Source: SVTX01 sp045588675
Lineage (GTDB): Bacteria > Bacillota > Clostridia > Oscillospirales > CAG-272
NCBI GenBank assembly: GCA_045588675.1
Contig: JAZNER010000009.1
Location: 1 to 26,377 of the forward strand
Direction of reading: 5' to 3'
Length of the DNA stretch: 26,377 nt
Below, in pieces: positions 1-7,823 of the stretch; positions within the stretch are counted from its first letter, which is position 1, and every line of letters starts with the position of its first letter. The translations under genes were made by a program, and so were the position numbers. A model generated the notes under the pieces. The model was not told where the DNA came from, ran no database searches, and saw nothing but the letters and a program-made list of their open reading frames with translations.

Positions 1-39
1 CAGAAAGCGCTTGCCGAAAATCTTAATTTTAACAACTGA
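1..39 (+). CDS. C-terminal end of an upstream gene (partial)
   Basis: Frame 1 is open from the window edge to a TGA at 37-39 and encodes the tail KALAENLNFNN. The next ribosome site (GAAAGGATGA) directly follows the stop, as expected between two cotranscribed late genes. By position just before a major capsid gene this would usually be a scaffold or capsid-assembly protein, but twelve codons cannot prove it. Confidence 0.45.
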   Translation, partial: QKALAENLNFNN

Positions 40-53
40 AAGGATGATAGTTA

Positions 54-980
54 ATGCCTACCGAAACTTTGACTAATCCCCGTGACGCTCTGCCTAACGT
101 CTATACTGATGTGACCGCAAGAGAAGAAGATTTTGTAAACCGCTTCACCGACAACTGGGACGCTCTGCGAAACATTCTGGGTATTATGCGCCCCATTCGC
201 AAGGCTCCTGGCTCTACTCTGGTGTCCTACACTGCCGATGTGGCTCTGGAGGACGGCGAAATTGAACCCGGTCATGTAATCCCTTACAGCAAGGCCACTA
301 TTACTCAGGTTACAAAGGGCGATTTGACTATTCAGAAGTACGCCAAAGCCGTTCCCATTGAGGATGTGAATACGTACGGTGCCGCAATCGCCGTGGAGAA
401 GTCTGACGACGCATTTCTGACCAAGCTGCAGAACGTTGTTCTGACCAAGTTCTATACCTTCTTGAAGACCGGCACCCTGACCTCTTCTGCCGCAAACTGG
501 CAGGCTGCGCTTGCAAAGGCACAGGGCGAGGTTCTGAACAAGTTTGCTACCATTCAGAAAGATGTGACCGCCATTGTCGGCTTCGCAAACATTCTGGATG
601 CTTATGACTATCTCGGTGCCGCCGACATTACCGTTCAGACCCGTTTTGGACTGACCTATGTAAAGGACTTCCTCGGCTATTCCACGCTGTTCCTGCTTCC
701 CGCCACTCAGATTGATCGCGGTATGGTCATTGCTACTCCTGTAGAGAACATCGACCTGTACTATATTGACCCGTCTGACAGCGAGTTCGCGCGTCTCGGT
801 CTCCGTTACACCACTCAAGGCGAAACCAATCTTATTGGCTTCCACGCACAAGGCAATTACTCTACCGCTGTTGGCGAGAGCTATGCGCTTATGGGTATGG
901 CTCTTTGGGCAGAGTATCTTGACGGCATTGCTAAGATTACCTTTGGCGATGATGCTGGCGATGAAGAGGTCGGCGCGTAA
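54..980 (+). CDS. Major capsid protein (HK97-fold type)
   Basis: A 308-residue protein in the usual place of the major head protein, ahead of the connector and tail genes. It lacks signal peptide and membrane segments, starts with a polar N-terminal arm (MPTETLTNPRDALPNVYTDV), and continues with alternating beta-rich and helical stretches typical of small HK97-fold capsid proteins of gut Firmicutes phages. It would form the icosahedral shell. The start is supported by GGATGATAG upstream. Leucine is mostly CTG here (about 15 codons), whereas the major tail protein gene uses no CTG for leucine, so its codon use stands apart from its neighbours. Family assignment rests on position and general pattern; the exact HK97 subfamily is not resolved. 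Confidence 0.82.
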   Translation: MPTETLTNPRDALPNVYTDVTAREEDFVNRFTDNWDALRNILGIMRPIRKAPGSTLVSYTADVALEDGEIEPGHVIPYSKATITQVTKGDLTIQKYAKAVPIEDVNTYGAAIAVEKSDDAFLTKLQNVVLTKFYTFLKTGTLTSSAANWQAALAKAQGEVLNKFATIQKDVTAIVGFANILDAYDYLGAADITVQTRFGLTYVKDFLGYSTLFLLPATQIDRGMVIATPVENIDLYYIDPSDSEFARLGLRYTTQGETNLIGFHAQGNYSTAVGESYALMGMALWAEYLDGIAKITFGDDAGDEEVGA

Positions 981-1008
981 CCAATAGCAAACAGAAAGGC
1001 GGCGTAAT

Positions 1009-1428
1009 ATGCTAACCGACATTTGTGCGAGTATTCGCAACTACTTTTGTCAAGATAGCGACAAGCATCTTGGCAGATTTACAATAAGCGGTGGAAGCAT
1101 TGCGCCGCTTGACTTTTTGAAGGAAGGTCAATACTTCCGAGTCGTCGGCTCTGTGTTCAATGACGGAGTGCATCAGTATCCTACGGCTGATCTCAAAGAC
1201 GAGACTTTTGACGGGGCGGTGTGGGCGATGAGCGTTCCTCCTGCTTTTATTGCCCTCACCGATGATATAAAGGCTTGGAGCGATGAAGCAAAAAAGGCAG
1301 ACTCGCCGTATGTGTCGGAGAGCTACCCGAATGGGTATTCTTACACAAAGGCGACTCGCGCCAACGGTGCGCCGATGACTTGGCAATCCGTTTTTGCTGA
1401 TCGCCTCAACCAATGGAGGAAGATATGA
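1009..1428 (+). CDS. Head-tail connector-like protein
   Basis: A 139-residue protein directly after the capsid gene, with ribosome site AAAGGCGG. The middle (GQYFRVVGSVFNDGVHQYP, then DETFDGAVWAMSVPPAFIAL) and the end (TWQSVFADRLNQWRKI) match a family that regularly follows the capsid gene in Clostridia phages and is thought to be the first head-completion (adaptor) protein joining portal and tail. Its stop overlaps the next start as ATGA at 1425, so the two are translationally coupled. Function is inferred from gene order. Confidence 0.7.
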   Translation: MLTDICASIRNYFCQDSDKHLGRFTISGGSIAPLDFLKEGQYFRVVGSVFNDGVHQYPTADLKDETFDGAVWAMSVPPAFIALTDDIKAWSDEAKKADSPYVSESYPNGYSYTKATRANGAPMTWQSVFADRLNQWRKI

Positions 1429-1775
1429 GTTATTTTTTCGATGCGTTCGATGACTTTTATATCAAAAACCGTTCCGTTCGTCCCGATGGGGAAGGTGGAA
1501 CAATAACCGAGTGGAGCGATGGCGCAATTATAAAGGCTTCACTCGACCTCGGAGGCTCTACGGAAGTAAGGCAAGCGGAAGCGCAAGACCTTAAAACCGT
1601 ATTCACAGCGACATTCCCCATTAACACCCCCGTGAAGTATAATGACTACATCGAGAACGTTAAGACGGGCAAGGTCTACAGAATAACGAGCGAGCCGAAG
1701 GAAAATGAAACACCGCCCACAGCAAAGTATCAATCTTGCTTTGCTACGGCTGTTAGAGCGGAGCTCCCGCAATGA
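1425..1775 (+). CDS. Head closure / head-tail joining protein
   Basis: The start at 1425 (MSYFFDAF) is preferred to an in-frame ATG at 1413. GGAGGA at 1415-1420 is correctly spaced for 1425, and the ATGA overlaps the preceding stop. The product is 116 residues. It has the beta-rich make-up of head-tail joining (stopper) proteins: short strands such as IIKASLDLGG, VFTATFP and VYRITSEP, and a central segment (VKYNDYIENVKTGKVYRI) typical of small SPP1 gp16-like folds. In that family it would plug the portal channel after DNA packaging. Identification is from context and fold impression. Confidence 0.65.
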   Translation: MSYFFDAFDDFYIKNRSVRPDGEGGTITEWSDGAIIKASLDLGGSTEVRQAEAQDLKTVFTATFPINTPVKYNDYIENVKTGKVYRITSEPKENETPPTAKYQSCFATAVRAELPQ

Positions 1776-2149
1776 CAAAAGCGGCGGCAATATATAATTT
1801 TTGGTCAAGTTTCGGTCTTGTAGCGTATGAAGAAAACGCAGTACCGACGGGAGATGATGCGCCGAATTTCCCTTACATAACTTACCAACTCGTCACAGAT
1901 TCCTTTTACAACGAGGTGCTGATGACGGCTTCTTTGTGGTATCGGTCAACATCGTGGGCTCAAGCTAATGCAAAATCGGAGGAAATCAGCGAAGCTATTG
2001 GTCTCGGTGGTAAAATCATCAAGTGCGATGGCGGTAGAATATGGCTGAAGCGTGGCACTCCGTTTGCACAGAGAATGGGCGACGAGACCGATTCACTAAT
2101 AAAAAGAATTTATATTAATATCACAGCCGAGTTCTTCACGGCTGCTTGA
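1772..2149 (+). CDS. Tail terminator / neck protein candidate
   Basis: This 125-residue protein overlaps the previous gene by ATGA. It contains FPYITYQLVTDSF near residue 35 and WLKRGTPFAQRMGDETDSLIKRIYINITAEFF at its end, a pattern of tail completion proteins that cap the tail tube where it meets the head. In siphoviruses the slot immediately before the major tail protein is normally held by the tail terminator, which supports the call. No separate HK97 gp10-like gene is present, so one of the three small connectors may serve more than one role. Confidence 0.6.
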   Translation: MTKAAAIYNFWSSFGLVAYEENAVPTGDDAPNFPYITYQLVTDSFYNEVLMTASLWYRSTSWAQANAKSEEISEAIGLGGKIIKCDGGRIWLKRGTPFAQRMGDETDSLIKRIYINITAEFFTAA

Positions 2150-2164
2150 TAGAAAGGATTCATT

Positions 2165-2725
2165 ATGGGAAAGTTTTCTCAAATTTCCGAAAATACATTT
2201 AATGAGCTTCAAGTCGAAGCAGGTGTGCTTCTCAAGGATTTTGACCCCACCGCTCCCGATCTTGTAGATAGCGATATTATCTGCGCTACCACGGGCGGTA
2301 TTACCCCTTCTTGCGTTCCTACCTATTCGGATTGGGGCGAAGACATTGATAATTGCCCTAATGGTATGAAGGAGCTTATGCGCGTTAGCGGTTGGGAATG
2401 CACTCTCGGCTTTACTGCGCTCAACACTACACCCGAAAGCATCCGTCTTTCCCTCGGTGCTGCTGATGTTGAAAACGGTCATATCACACCTCGCAATGAG
2501 CTCAAGGATGCCGATTTTTCAGATATCTGGTGGGTCGGCGACAGATCGGACGGCGGTCTCGTTGCGATTCGTCTTATCAACGCTCTTTCGACGGGCGGTC
2601 TTTCTCTTACCACTACCAAGAACGGCAAGGGCAGACTCGCAGTAACTCTCCGCGGTCACTATTCGATTAATGACCAAGACACCGTGCCTATGGAATTTTA
2701 CGTTTCCGAAGGCACTGCGGAGTAA
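2165..2725 (+). CDS. Major tail tube protein
   Basis: A 186-residue protein behind a good ribosome site (GAAAGGATTC), located between the tail terminator and the tail chaperone, the fixed slot of the major tail protein. It starts with ISENTFNELQVEAGVLLKDF and contains ITPSCVPTYSDWGEDIDNCP, a style seen in gut-phage tail tube proteins. It ends with a beta-rich part (GRLAVTLRGHYSINDQ, VPMEFYVSEG). Copies stack into the hollow tail tube around the tape measure. It has no membrane segments. Leucine codons are CTT and CTC, none CTG, in contrast with the capsid gene. Confidence 0.8.
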   Translation: MGKFSQISENTFNELQVEAGVLLKDFDPTAPDLVDSDIICATTGGITPSCVPTYSDWGEDIDNCPNGMKELMRVSGWECTLGFTALNTTPESIRLSLGAADVENGHITPRNELKDADFSDIWWVGDRSDGGLVAIRLINALSTGGLSLTTTKNGKGRLAVTLRGHYSINDQDTVPMEFYVSEGTAE

Positions 2726-2758
2726 TAACCAAAAAACACAAATTTAGGAGGATAAAAA

Positions 2759-3151
2759 ATGAAATTCATCTTTGATTGTGAGGACGAGATTCTTCTCCCC
2801 TTCACTTACGACTTTTCGGAGGATGTCGAAAAGTTTTTGAAACTCACCAAGGTGCTTGACATCCGAAAAAACCGCGATGCTTCAATTTCAATTAAAGAAC
2901 AAGGCAAGAAAAACCTCAAGGATATGTTCCGCAGAGTCAGCAAGGAATATCCGAAGGAAACAAGCGAACTTCTTGCAAAGCTGTGGGTGCTTGAGGAAGT
3001 AGAAGTCCCCGTTGGAGTTGACAATGAAGGAATGCCTGTATACGGAAAGCAAATGGAAAAAGCTCCAAACGCTCTTACCACTTTTACCAAGATTATCACA
3101 AACAAAGATGTTCTTGATTTTTTTACCTCATTGATGGGGTTGGCGCAGTAA
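2759..3151 (+). CDS. Tail assembly chaperone (gpG-like, unshifted form)
   Basis: A 130-residue acidic and lysine-rich helical protein between the major tail protein and the tape measure, the position of lambda gpG. AGGAGG at 2746-2751 gives a strong start. Such chaperones coat the tape measure during tail assembly and do not stay in the particle. Near the 3' end the codons GAT TTT TTT create a slippery heptamer, so part of the ribosomes can shift by -1 into the overlapping frame and make the longer GT form described separately. The unshifted product ends TSLMGLAQ. Confidence 0.82.
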   Translation: MKFIFDCEDEILLPFTYDFSEDVEKFLKLTKVLDIRKNRDASISIKEQGKKNLKDMFRRVSKEYPKETSELLAKLWVLEEVEVPVGVDNEGMPVYGKQMEKAPNALTTFTKIITNKDVLDFFTSLMGLAQ

Positions 3152-3435
3152 TATACAAAAACTGCCTCGCCACCATTGATTTATCAAAAGTCAAAATATT
3201 TGGACGGGGATATGTTACGGATATGTGCATATCCCTTTTCAAAAAAGAACGATGCACCTTTTATATTGCCGAGTGTCTGCGTATGATTGCCGAGAACACG
3301 GCAAAAAGCGTGGGCGGCTCTTATATCACGGCACGGCTTGAAGATATATTTTATCCTCAACCCGTCGAAGAAAAGAGCGTGGACGATATAATCGGTGGCA
3401 TTCGTGGAAAAATTGACACGTTGAGAGGTGGTTAA
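2759..3435 (+). CDS. Tail assembly chaperone GT fusion by -1 frameshift
   Basis: Reading 2759-3124, slipping back one base, and continuing in the -1 frame from 3124 gives an uninterrupted frame to the TGG-to-TAA end at 3433-3435, about 225 residues. The extension begins YLIDGVGAVIYKNCLATIDL and carries MCISLFKKERCTFYIAECLR and EDIFYPQPVEEKSVDDIIGG. Read alone, the -1 frame has no well-placed ribosome site for an ATG at 3223, which argues for fusion. In lambda and most siphoviruses the T domain binds the tail tube protein and the fixed G:GT ratio is needed for tail assembly. The frame is directly seen; the shift itself is inferred from this conserved arrangement. Confidence 0.85.
3118..3124 (+). 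other. Slippery heptamer for -1 ribosomal frameshift
   Basis: Seven T residues read as T TTT TTT in the chaperone frame fit the X XXY YYZ rule, so both tRNAs can re-pair after slipping one base. The -1 frame is open across the site and through 3435, while the zero frame stops at 3149-3151, only eight codons later. I did not identify a convincing downstream pseudoknot. Confidence 0.82.
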
Positions 3436-3437
3436 TT

Positions 3438-5987
3438 ATGAACTTATTCGAATTGTTCGTCAAAATTGGCGTTGACGATCAAGCGAGTAATAAAATAGAA
3501 AAATTAAGTTCGTGGACTGTCGCTAAAGGTCAATTAATGGCTGATGCTATGAAGGCATCGTTCAAAGCAATCACAGAAGGCTTTTATCAATTAACCAAAT
3601 CGGCAGTTGATAACTACGCCGAGTATGAGCAGTTGGTCGGAGGCGTTGAGACGCTTTTCAAGGACAGCGCGGACACCGTAAAAGGCTATGCCGATGAGGC
3701 GTATAAGTCAGCGGGTTTGTCAGCCAACGAATATATGTCAACTGTCACGAGCTTTGCGGCTTCTCTGCTTCAATCAACGGGCAGAGGCGCACAAACTAAC
3801 CTTGCACAGTTAGAAGCTGACCTCGAGGCGGAAATAGAGGCTACCAAAGCGGCGCACAAGCAACAGCAAACAGAACTTTCAAACAGGCTTGACATTGAGA
3901 TCGCAGAGTACAAAGCGGCGGCTGATGCTAAAATAGCTACGATTGACAAAGCCAACAAAGCAGAAATCGCAGAAGCGAAAGCGCAAAAAAATGTGATGGT
4001 CGCGCAACTAAAGGCTCAAAAGAAAGAAGAGCTCGAGGCGTTAAAGGCTTCTCAAAAGTTGCAAATAGCGGAAATGAAGCTTGCTTTAGACAATCAGCTT
4101 GCTTTGGCTGAGGCGGCAAATATGAAAAGCGTTCAAACCGCCGAAAGCCAACAACGCGCGACAGAGCTTGCAAATATGGCTGTCATTGATATGGCAGATA
4201 ATGCCAACAAGATGGGTAGCTCGATTGAGTCAATTCAGTTGGCTTATGGTGGTTTTGCAAAGGCGAACTTTACTATGCTCGATAACCTTAACAAAATGGG
4301 GGCGTTTGCCGCATAAATGAAGGGCAAAACGCGAATTTTCTCTAATTGACTTGGAAATCCCGAGGGGGACAACAGGGCGGAAGCGAAAGCACCGTGAACG
4401 ACTAAACGAGAAAACGCCCGACGGGGCGAAGCGATAGTCTGAACTGCATTTATAACCTTGAAATGAAGATGCAGATTAACACCTTGCAAACTCGGGTATG
4501 GGGGAACAAAGACCGAAATGGAGCGTCTGATTGCAGACGCAAACGCGGTCAAAGAAGCCAACGGCGAAATGGCTGATCTGTCTATTGACAGTTTCGCAAG
4601 CATAGTCGAAGCAATTCACATCGTCCAAACCGAGATGGGAATCACGGGTACGACGGCAAAAGAAGCCTCGGAAACCATTTCCGGCTCGGTTGCATCTATG
4701 AAGTCGGCGTGGCAAAACCTTGTAACAGGAATTGCGGACGAAAACGCAAAATTCGATGTATTAATATCAAATTTTGTTGAAAGCGTTGGTACGGCGGCAG
4801 ATAATATATTGCCGAGAATTGAAAAAACGCTCGGCGGTATCGGTCAACTGATAGAAAAACTCGCTCCGATAATTATTGAAAAGCTTCCCTCGGTTGTTGA
4901 AACCGTGATACCTTCGCTTTTATCAGCGGCGGTTCAAATGGTCGATAGCGTTGTAGGAATTACGCCGAGTTTGGTGGGCGAAATTGTATTAGCTTTGATT
5001 GACAGCGCACCGCTTTTGATAGAATCGGGAATTGCGCTGATTGATTCATTAATACAAGCTTTTACCGACAGCAAAGATACCCTCGTTGACGGTGCTTTTC
5101 AAATCATCAATATGCTCATTGTTGCGATTGGCGATTTGCTTCCCGATCTCGTCGTCTTGGGCGGTGATTTGCTAATATCTATCATTGATGGCATTATCGA
5201 AAATTTGCCGACTTTGGTGGAAACGGCGTTGACGTTAATTGAAAAATTGGCAAGTGGCGTTACTCAATATTTGCCCGAATTATCCGAAACTCTTATCGGC
5301 TTACTTGAATACATCGTTTCCGTCCTTACCGATGACAAAAACCTCGATGTTATTCTTGATTCTGCGCTTGCGATAATGCTTGCGTTAGCGGGATTTATTG
5401 TTGATGTTTTGCCCGAGCTTGTCGATGCGGCGGTACAAATTATCACCAAGCTTGTAGAATATTTGCTCGAGCCCGACAATATGGAGAAACTCGGCAGAGG
5501 TGCTCTTGATATAGTTTTGGCTCTTGCTGAAGCGTTAATAAAAAGCGCGGGTTCTATTTTGGGTGGTGTTGGAAAAATTATTTCAACAATTACTGATACC
5601 ATCGAAAATACGGATTGGAAAAAAACAGGAAAAGACATTATTAACGCTATTTGGGAAGGTCTCAAAGAAATGTGGAGCAATGTTACAGATTGGTTTGACA
5701 ACAATCTTGATAATATTGTCGGAGGTTTTGAGGACGCGGTAAACACCATAAAGCGGCTTCTTGGATTTGAGACCGAAAGCGATGGAAGAATTGATGCTAA
5801 AGCTCTTTATAGACCCGAATCTTCTGCGATTGGTGCACAGACTTGGAGCAGAACGGAAAATTTGATGGGAAGCGCAGGAATCGTCATCAACCAAAATATT
5901 TACTCACAAGCTCAAACAGCGGCAGACCTTGCGCAAGAGACACAATGGGAAGCGCAAAGGGTTTGGGTTTCTCAAACATCTCGATAA
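3438..5987 (+). CDS. Tail tape measure protein, split by a group I intron
   Basis: Exon 1 (3438-4288) and exon 2 (4487-5987) join to a 783-residue frame; read without splicing, exon 1 runs into a TAA at 4314-4316. Joining at CT|C restores MLDNLKLGYGGTKTEMER, a motif conserved in tape measure proteins of Gram-positive phages. The protein sets tail length and is threaded inside the tube. Residues about 1-112 are the helical N-terminus. Residues about 115-230 are an Ala/Lys/Glu/Gln-rich coiled coil that interrupts the usual ASLLQS...ANMAVIDMADNANKMG motif. The central part of exon 2 has many hydrophobic amphipathic helices ending in LLP or LID units. The C-terminus includes INQNIYSQAQTAADL. It starts three bases after the chaperone frame stops, with ribosome site GAGAGGTGG. 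Confidence 0.88.
4289..4486 (+). ncRNA. ORF-less group I self-splicing intron (about 198 nt)
   Basis: Core helices can be traced: P2 4302-4310 with 4323-4332 (one bulged A); P3 TTTTCTC 4336-4342 with GAGAAAA 4408-4414; P7 GACTA 4400-4404 with TAGTC 4435-4439; P8 CGCCC 4415-4419 with GGGCG 4424-4428; P9 CTGCAT 4444-4449 with ATGCAG 4469-4474. P3 and P7 interlock as the group I pseudoknot, and the R/S-like elements (AACGACTAAA and GCGATAGTCTGAAC) are typical. Boundaries were chosen because the upstream exon ends in T, the intron ends in G, and the joined codons restore a conserved tape measure motif. P1 and P10 could not be drawn convincingly, so each boundary may be off by a base or more. There is no homing endonuclease gene inside. 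Confidence 0.88.
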
Positions 5988-6003
5988 AGGAGGGCGGTAA
6001 TCA

Positions 6004-6843
6004 ATGTATAATGCAAAAATTGTAACCGACGCGGGAAAAGAATTTCGCTTCGGATATGATGACGGCTGTTTGTTCGATATATCGCCCTTGAGCGGAAGTG
6101 ATGTCAACGTGACAACTTCTCAAGGCTTTCAACAGATCGGCGTGACGGTCGAGGGTCAAAGCGTTGGCGGTATTCGCAGAACTATAAGAGGCACAATTTT
6201 GAACAAGGCAACAGAGGCAAAGATGCTGTCTGTCTTGCCCGTATTCACCACGGGTCGTTTGTATGTCAATGATACAAGGTTCTGCAATATTACCGTCAAC
6301 AAGACGCCCGAAGTGTTTACTTCCAAATTCGGCAAGAAGACATTTTCGATGCAAGTGTTCTGCGACACCCCTTTTTGGAGTAGCGCGAAAGATAATTTGT
6401 ATATTGTCAGCAATTTTAAAAAATCTTTCACCTTCCCCGTTACCTATGATTCACACACTTTTGCTGTGAGATCGGAAAATGCGTTTGTGAACTGTTTCAA
6501 CAGCGGTGATGTTTCTGTACCGCTCTCTTGCGAATTTACTTCCGATGCAGAGGTCACGAATTACGGCGTGATAAATGTGCGCACCCTTGAAGAATTGCGA
6601 TTCGACGATGTTTTGGAAGTCGGAGAAAAGGTCAAGCTCTTTTATGAAAAGGGTAGCATTAAGGCAACCAAAGAGGATGCGGACGGAAACGTGACGGGTG
6701 TTTTAGGAAAACTCACGGATTCGAGCAATTTGTTCAATGTCAAACCCGGCGACAACATTTTCAAGATTTCTGCCGAAAACAATGAGCAGTTTTTGAAAGT
6801 CAACATCTTGTTTAGACCTGCGTTTATGGGAGTGGTGGTATGA
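6004..6843 (+). CDS. Distal tail protein (Dit-like)
   Basis: A 279-residue protein directly after the tape measure gene, with strong ribosome site AAAGGAGGGCGG. The N-terminal part has the hallmark of siphovirus Dit proteins: GVTVEGQSVGGIRRTIRGTI followed by LPVFTTGRLYVND and a short beta-rich part ending FSMQVFCDTPFW (about residue 120). A galectin-like second half follows, with VPLSCEFTSDAEVTNYGVIN. Dit forms the hexameric hub between the tail tube and the tip. Its stop overlaps the next start (ATGA at 6840), so the hub and the next tip protein are coupled. Confidence 0.8.
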   Translation: MYNAKIVTDAGKEFRFGYDDGCLFDISPLSGSDVNVTTSQGFQQIGVTVEGQSVGGIRRTIRGTILNKATEAKMLSVLPVFTTGRLYVNDTRFCNITVNKTPEVFTSKFGKKTFSMQVFCDTPFWSSAKDNLYIVSNFKKSFTFPVTYDSHTFAVRSENAFVNCFNSGDVSVPLSCEFTSDAEVTNYGVINVRTLEELRFDDVLEVGEKVKLFYEKGSIKATKEDADGNVTGVLGKLTDSSNLFNVKPGDNIFKISAENNEQFLKVNILFRPAFMGVVV

Positions 6844-7820
6844 GGCTAACCTTTTACGATTCGACTCTTGAAAAGAAAGCGGTTATGTTTAATTGGCTTT
6901 CGATGTTTTGGCAACCCGAATACAACGATATTGGATATTTTGTCATCGAATTACAAGAAAATTCGGAATTTTTTGGACTTGTCAAGCAATTAGATTATGT
7001 TGTATTTGATGAAGACCCCGACACGGTTATGATGGTATGGGGAATTGAGCTCAAAAACCGCAAAGTCATAATATCGGGTCACAGCGCGGTATATCTTCTT
7101 AATAACAGAGTCAGCGATGATGTAGTTAAGAATGAGAACGCGGAACTCGCTATGAGGCGACAAGTCGAAAATATGACTCCGTGGGATTGTGTGACTGTTG
7201 GTGATCTCAAGGGCTTGCCCGACAAATTCACCGCGCAGACCTCCGACGGTAGCGTTCTCGAATATTGTACTACGATATCTCAATTCTCCGATATGGGTTT
7301 TAGGTTTAGAAAGTTAAATAAAAATTTACTTTTTGAATGCTATAAACCCAGTATTAATCAAGACGTGAGGTTTTCTGCAAAGCTCGGCAATATGGGCGAC
7401 GAAAGATATTCGGAAAGCGAAAAAGACTATAAGAATGTTGCTGTTGTTGCGGGTGCTTTGATCGACGGTGAGCGCGTGACGGTGATGGCGGGTGACACCG
7501 CCGCCGTTGGCGTGTCAAGGCGTGAAATGTATGTAGATGCGCGAGACATTCAACCCGAAGAAGGGGAAACGCGTGAAGAGTATGAGGCAAGGCTTATAAG
7601 ACGCGGAGAGAAGAAGCTTTCGGAAAGAATAAAGATTGTAAATACAAACTTTTCTATTCTCAAAGAAGATGTATCTCTCGGTGATTTGGTGTTGCTTACT
7701 CCTACATACAAGGATGAAACGCTACAAGCGCGAGTGACTTCAATCACTTACAAGAGTCAAAACAACACAATGCAAAAAATCATTGGGATAGGTCAGCCTA
7801 TACCCGTAAATAGGAGGTAA
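6840..7820 (+). CDS. Tail tip protein, ReqiPepy6 Gp37-like
   Basis: This 326-residue protein follows Dit, the place of the tail-associated hub protein. The order MRLTFYDSTLEKKAVMFNWLSMFW, YNDIGYFVIEL, VWGIELKNRKVIISGHSAVYLLNNR, and later SEKDYKNVAVVAG and ISLGDLV-like segments (VSLGDLVLLTPTY, LQARVTSITYKSQ) fits the Gp37-like family, which resembles the gp27/Tal hub fold. A charged segment EEGETREEYEARLIRRGEKKL near residue 250 is typical as well. No peptidase or lysozyme domain is attached, so this is a short hub with no visible cell-wall-degrading activity. Confidence 0.78.
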   Translation: MRLTFYDSTLEKKAVMFNWLSMFWQPEYNDIGYFVIELQENSEFFGLVKQLDYVVFDEDPDTVMMVWGIELKNRKVIISGHSAVYLLNNRVSDDVVKNENAELAMRRQVENMTPWDCVTVGDLKGLPDKFTAQTSDGSVLEYCTTISQFSDMGFRFRKLNKNLLFECYKPSINQDVRFSAKLGNMGDERYSESEKDYKNVAVVAGALIDGERVTVMAGDTAAVGVSRREMYVDARDIQPEEGETREEYEARLIRRGEKKLSERIKIVNTNFSILKEDVSLGDLVLLTPTYKDETLQARVTSITYKSQNNTMQKIIGIGQPIPVNRR

Positions 7821-7823
7821 ACA

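Noticed and set aside
51..1040. Long minus-strand open frame opposite the capsid gene (329 codons)
   Set aside because: No ribosome site, a low-quality sequence made by antisense of a coding gene with strong codon bias, and it spans the capsid stop and the next gene start.
3223..3435. Independent small gene starting at ATG 3223
   Set aside because: The frame is open back to the slippery heptamer, no ribosome site precedes the ATG, and the GT fusion model explains it better.
4300..4517. Interpretation of the tape measure break as a frameshift mutation or two separate tail genes
   Set aside because: The broken segment folds into group I core helices, and removing it restores the conserved motif exactly in frame.
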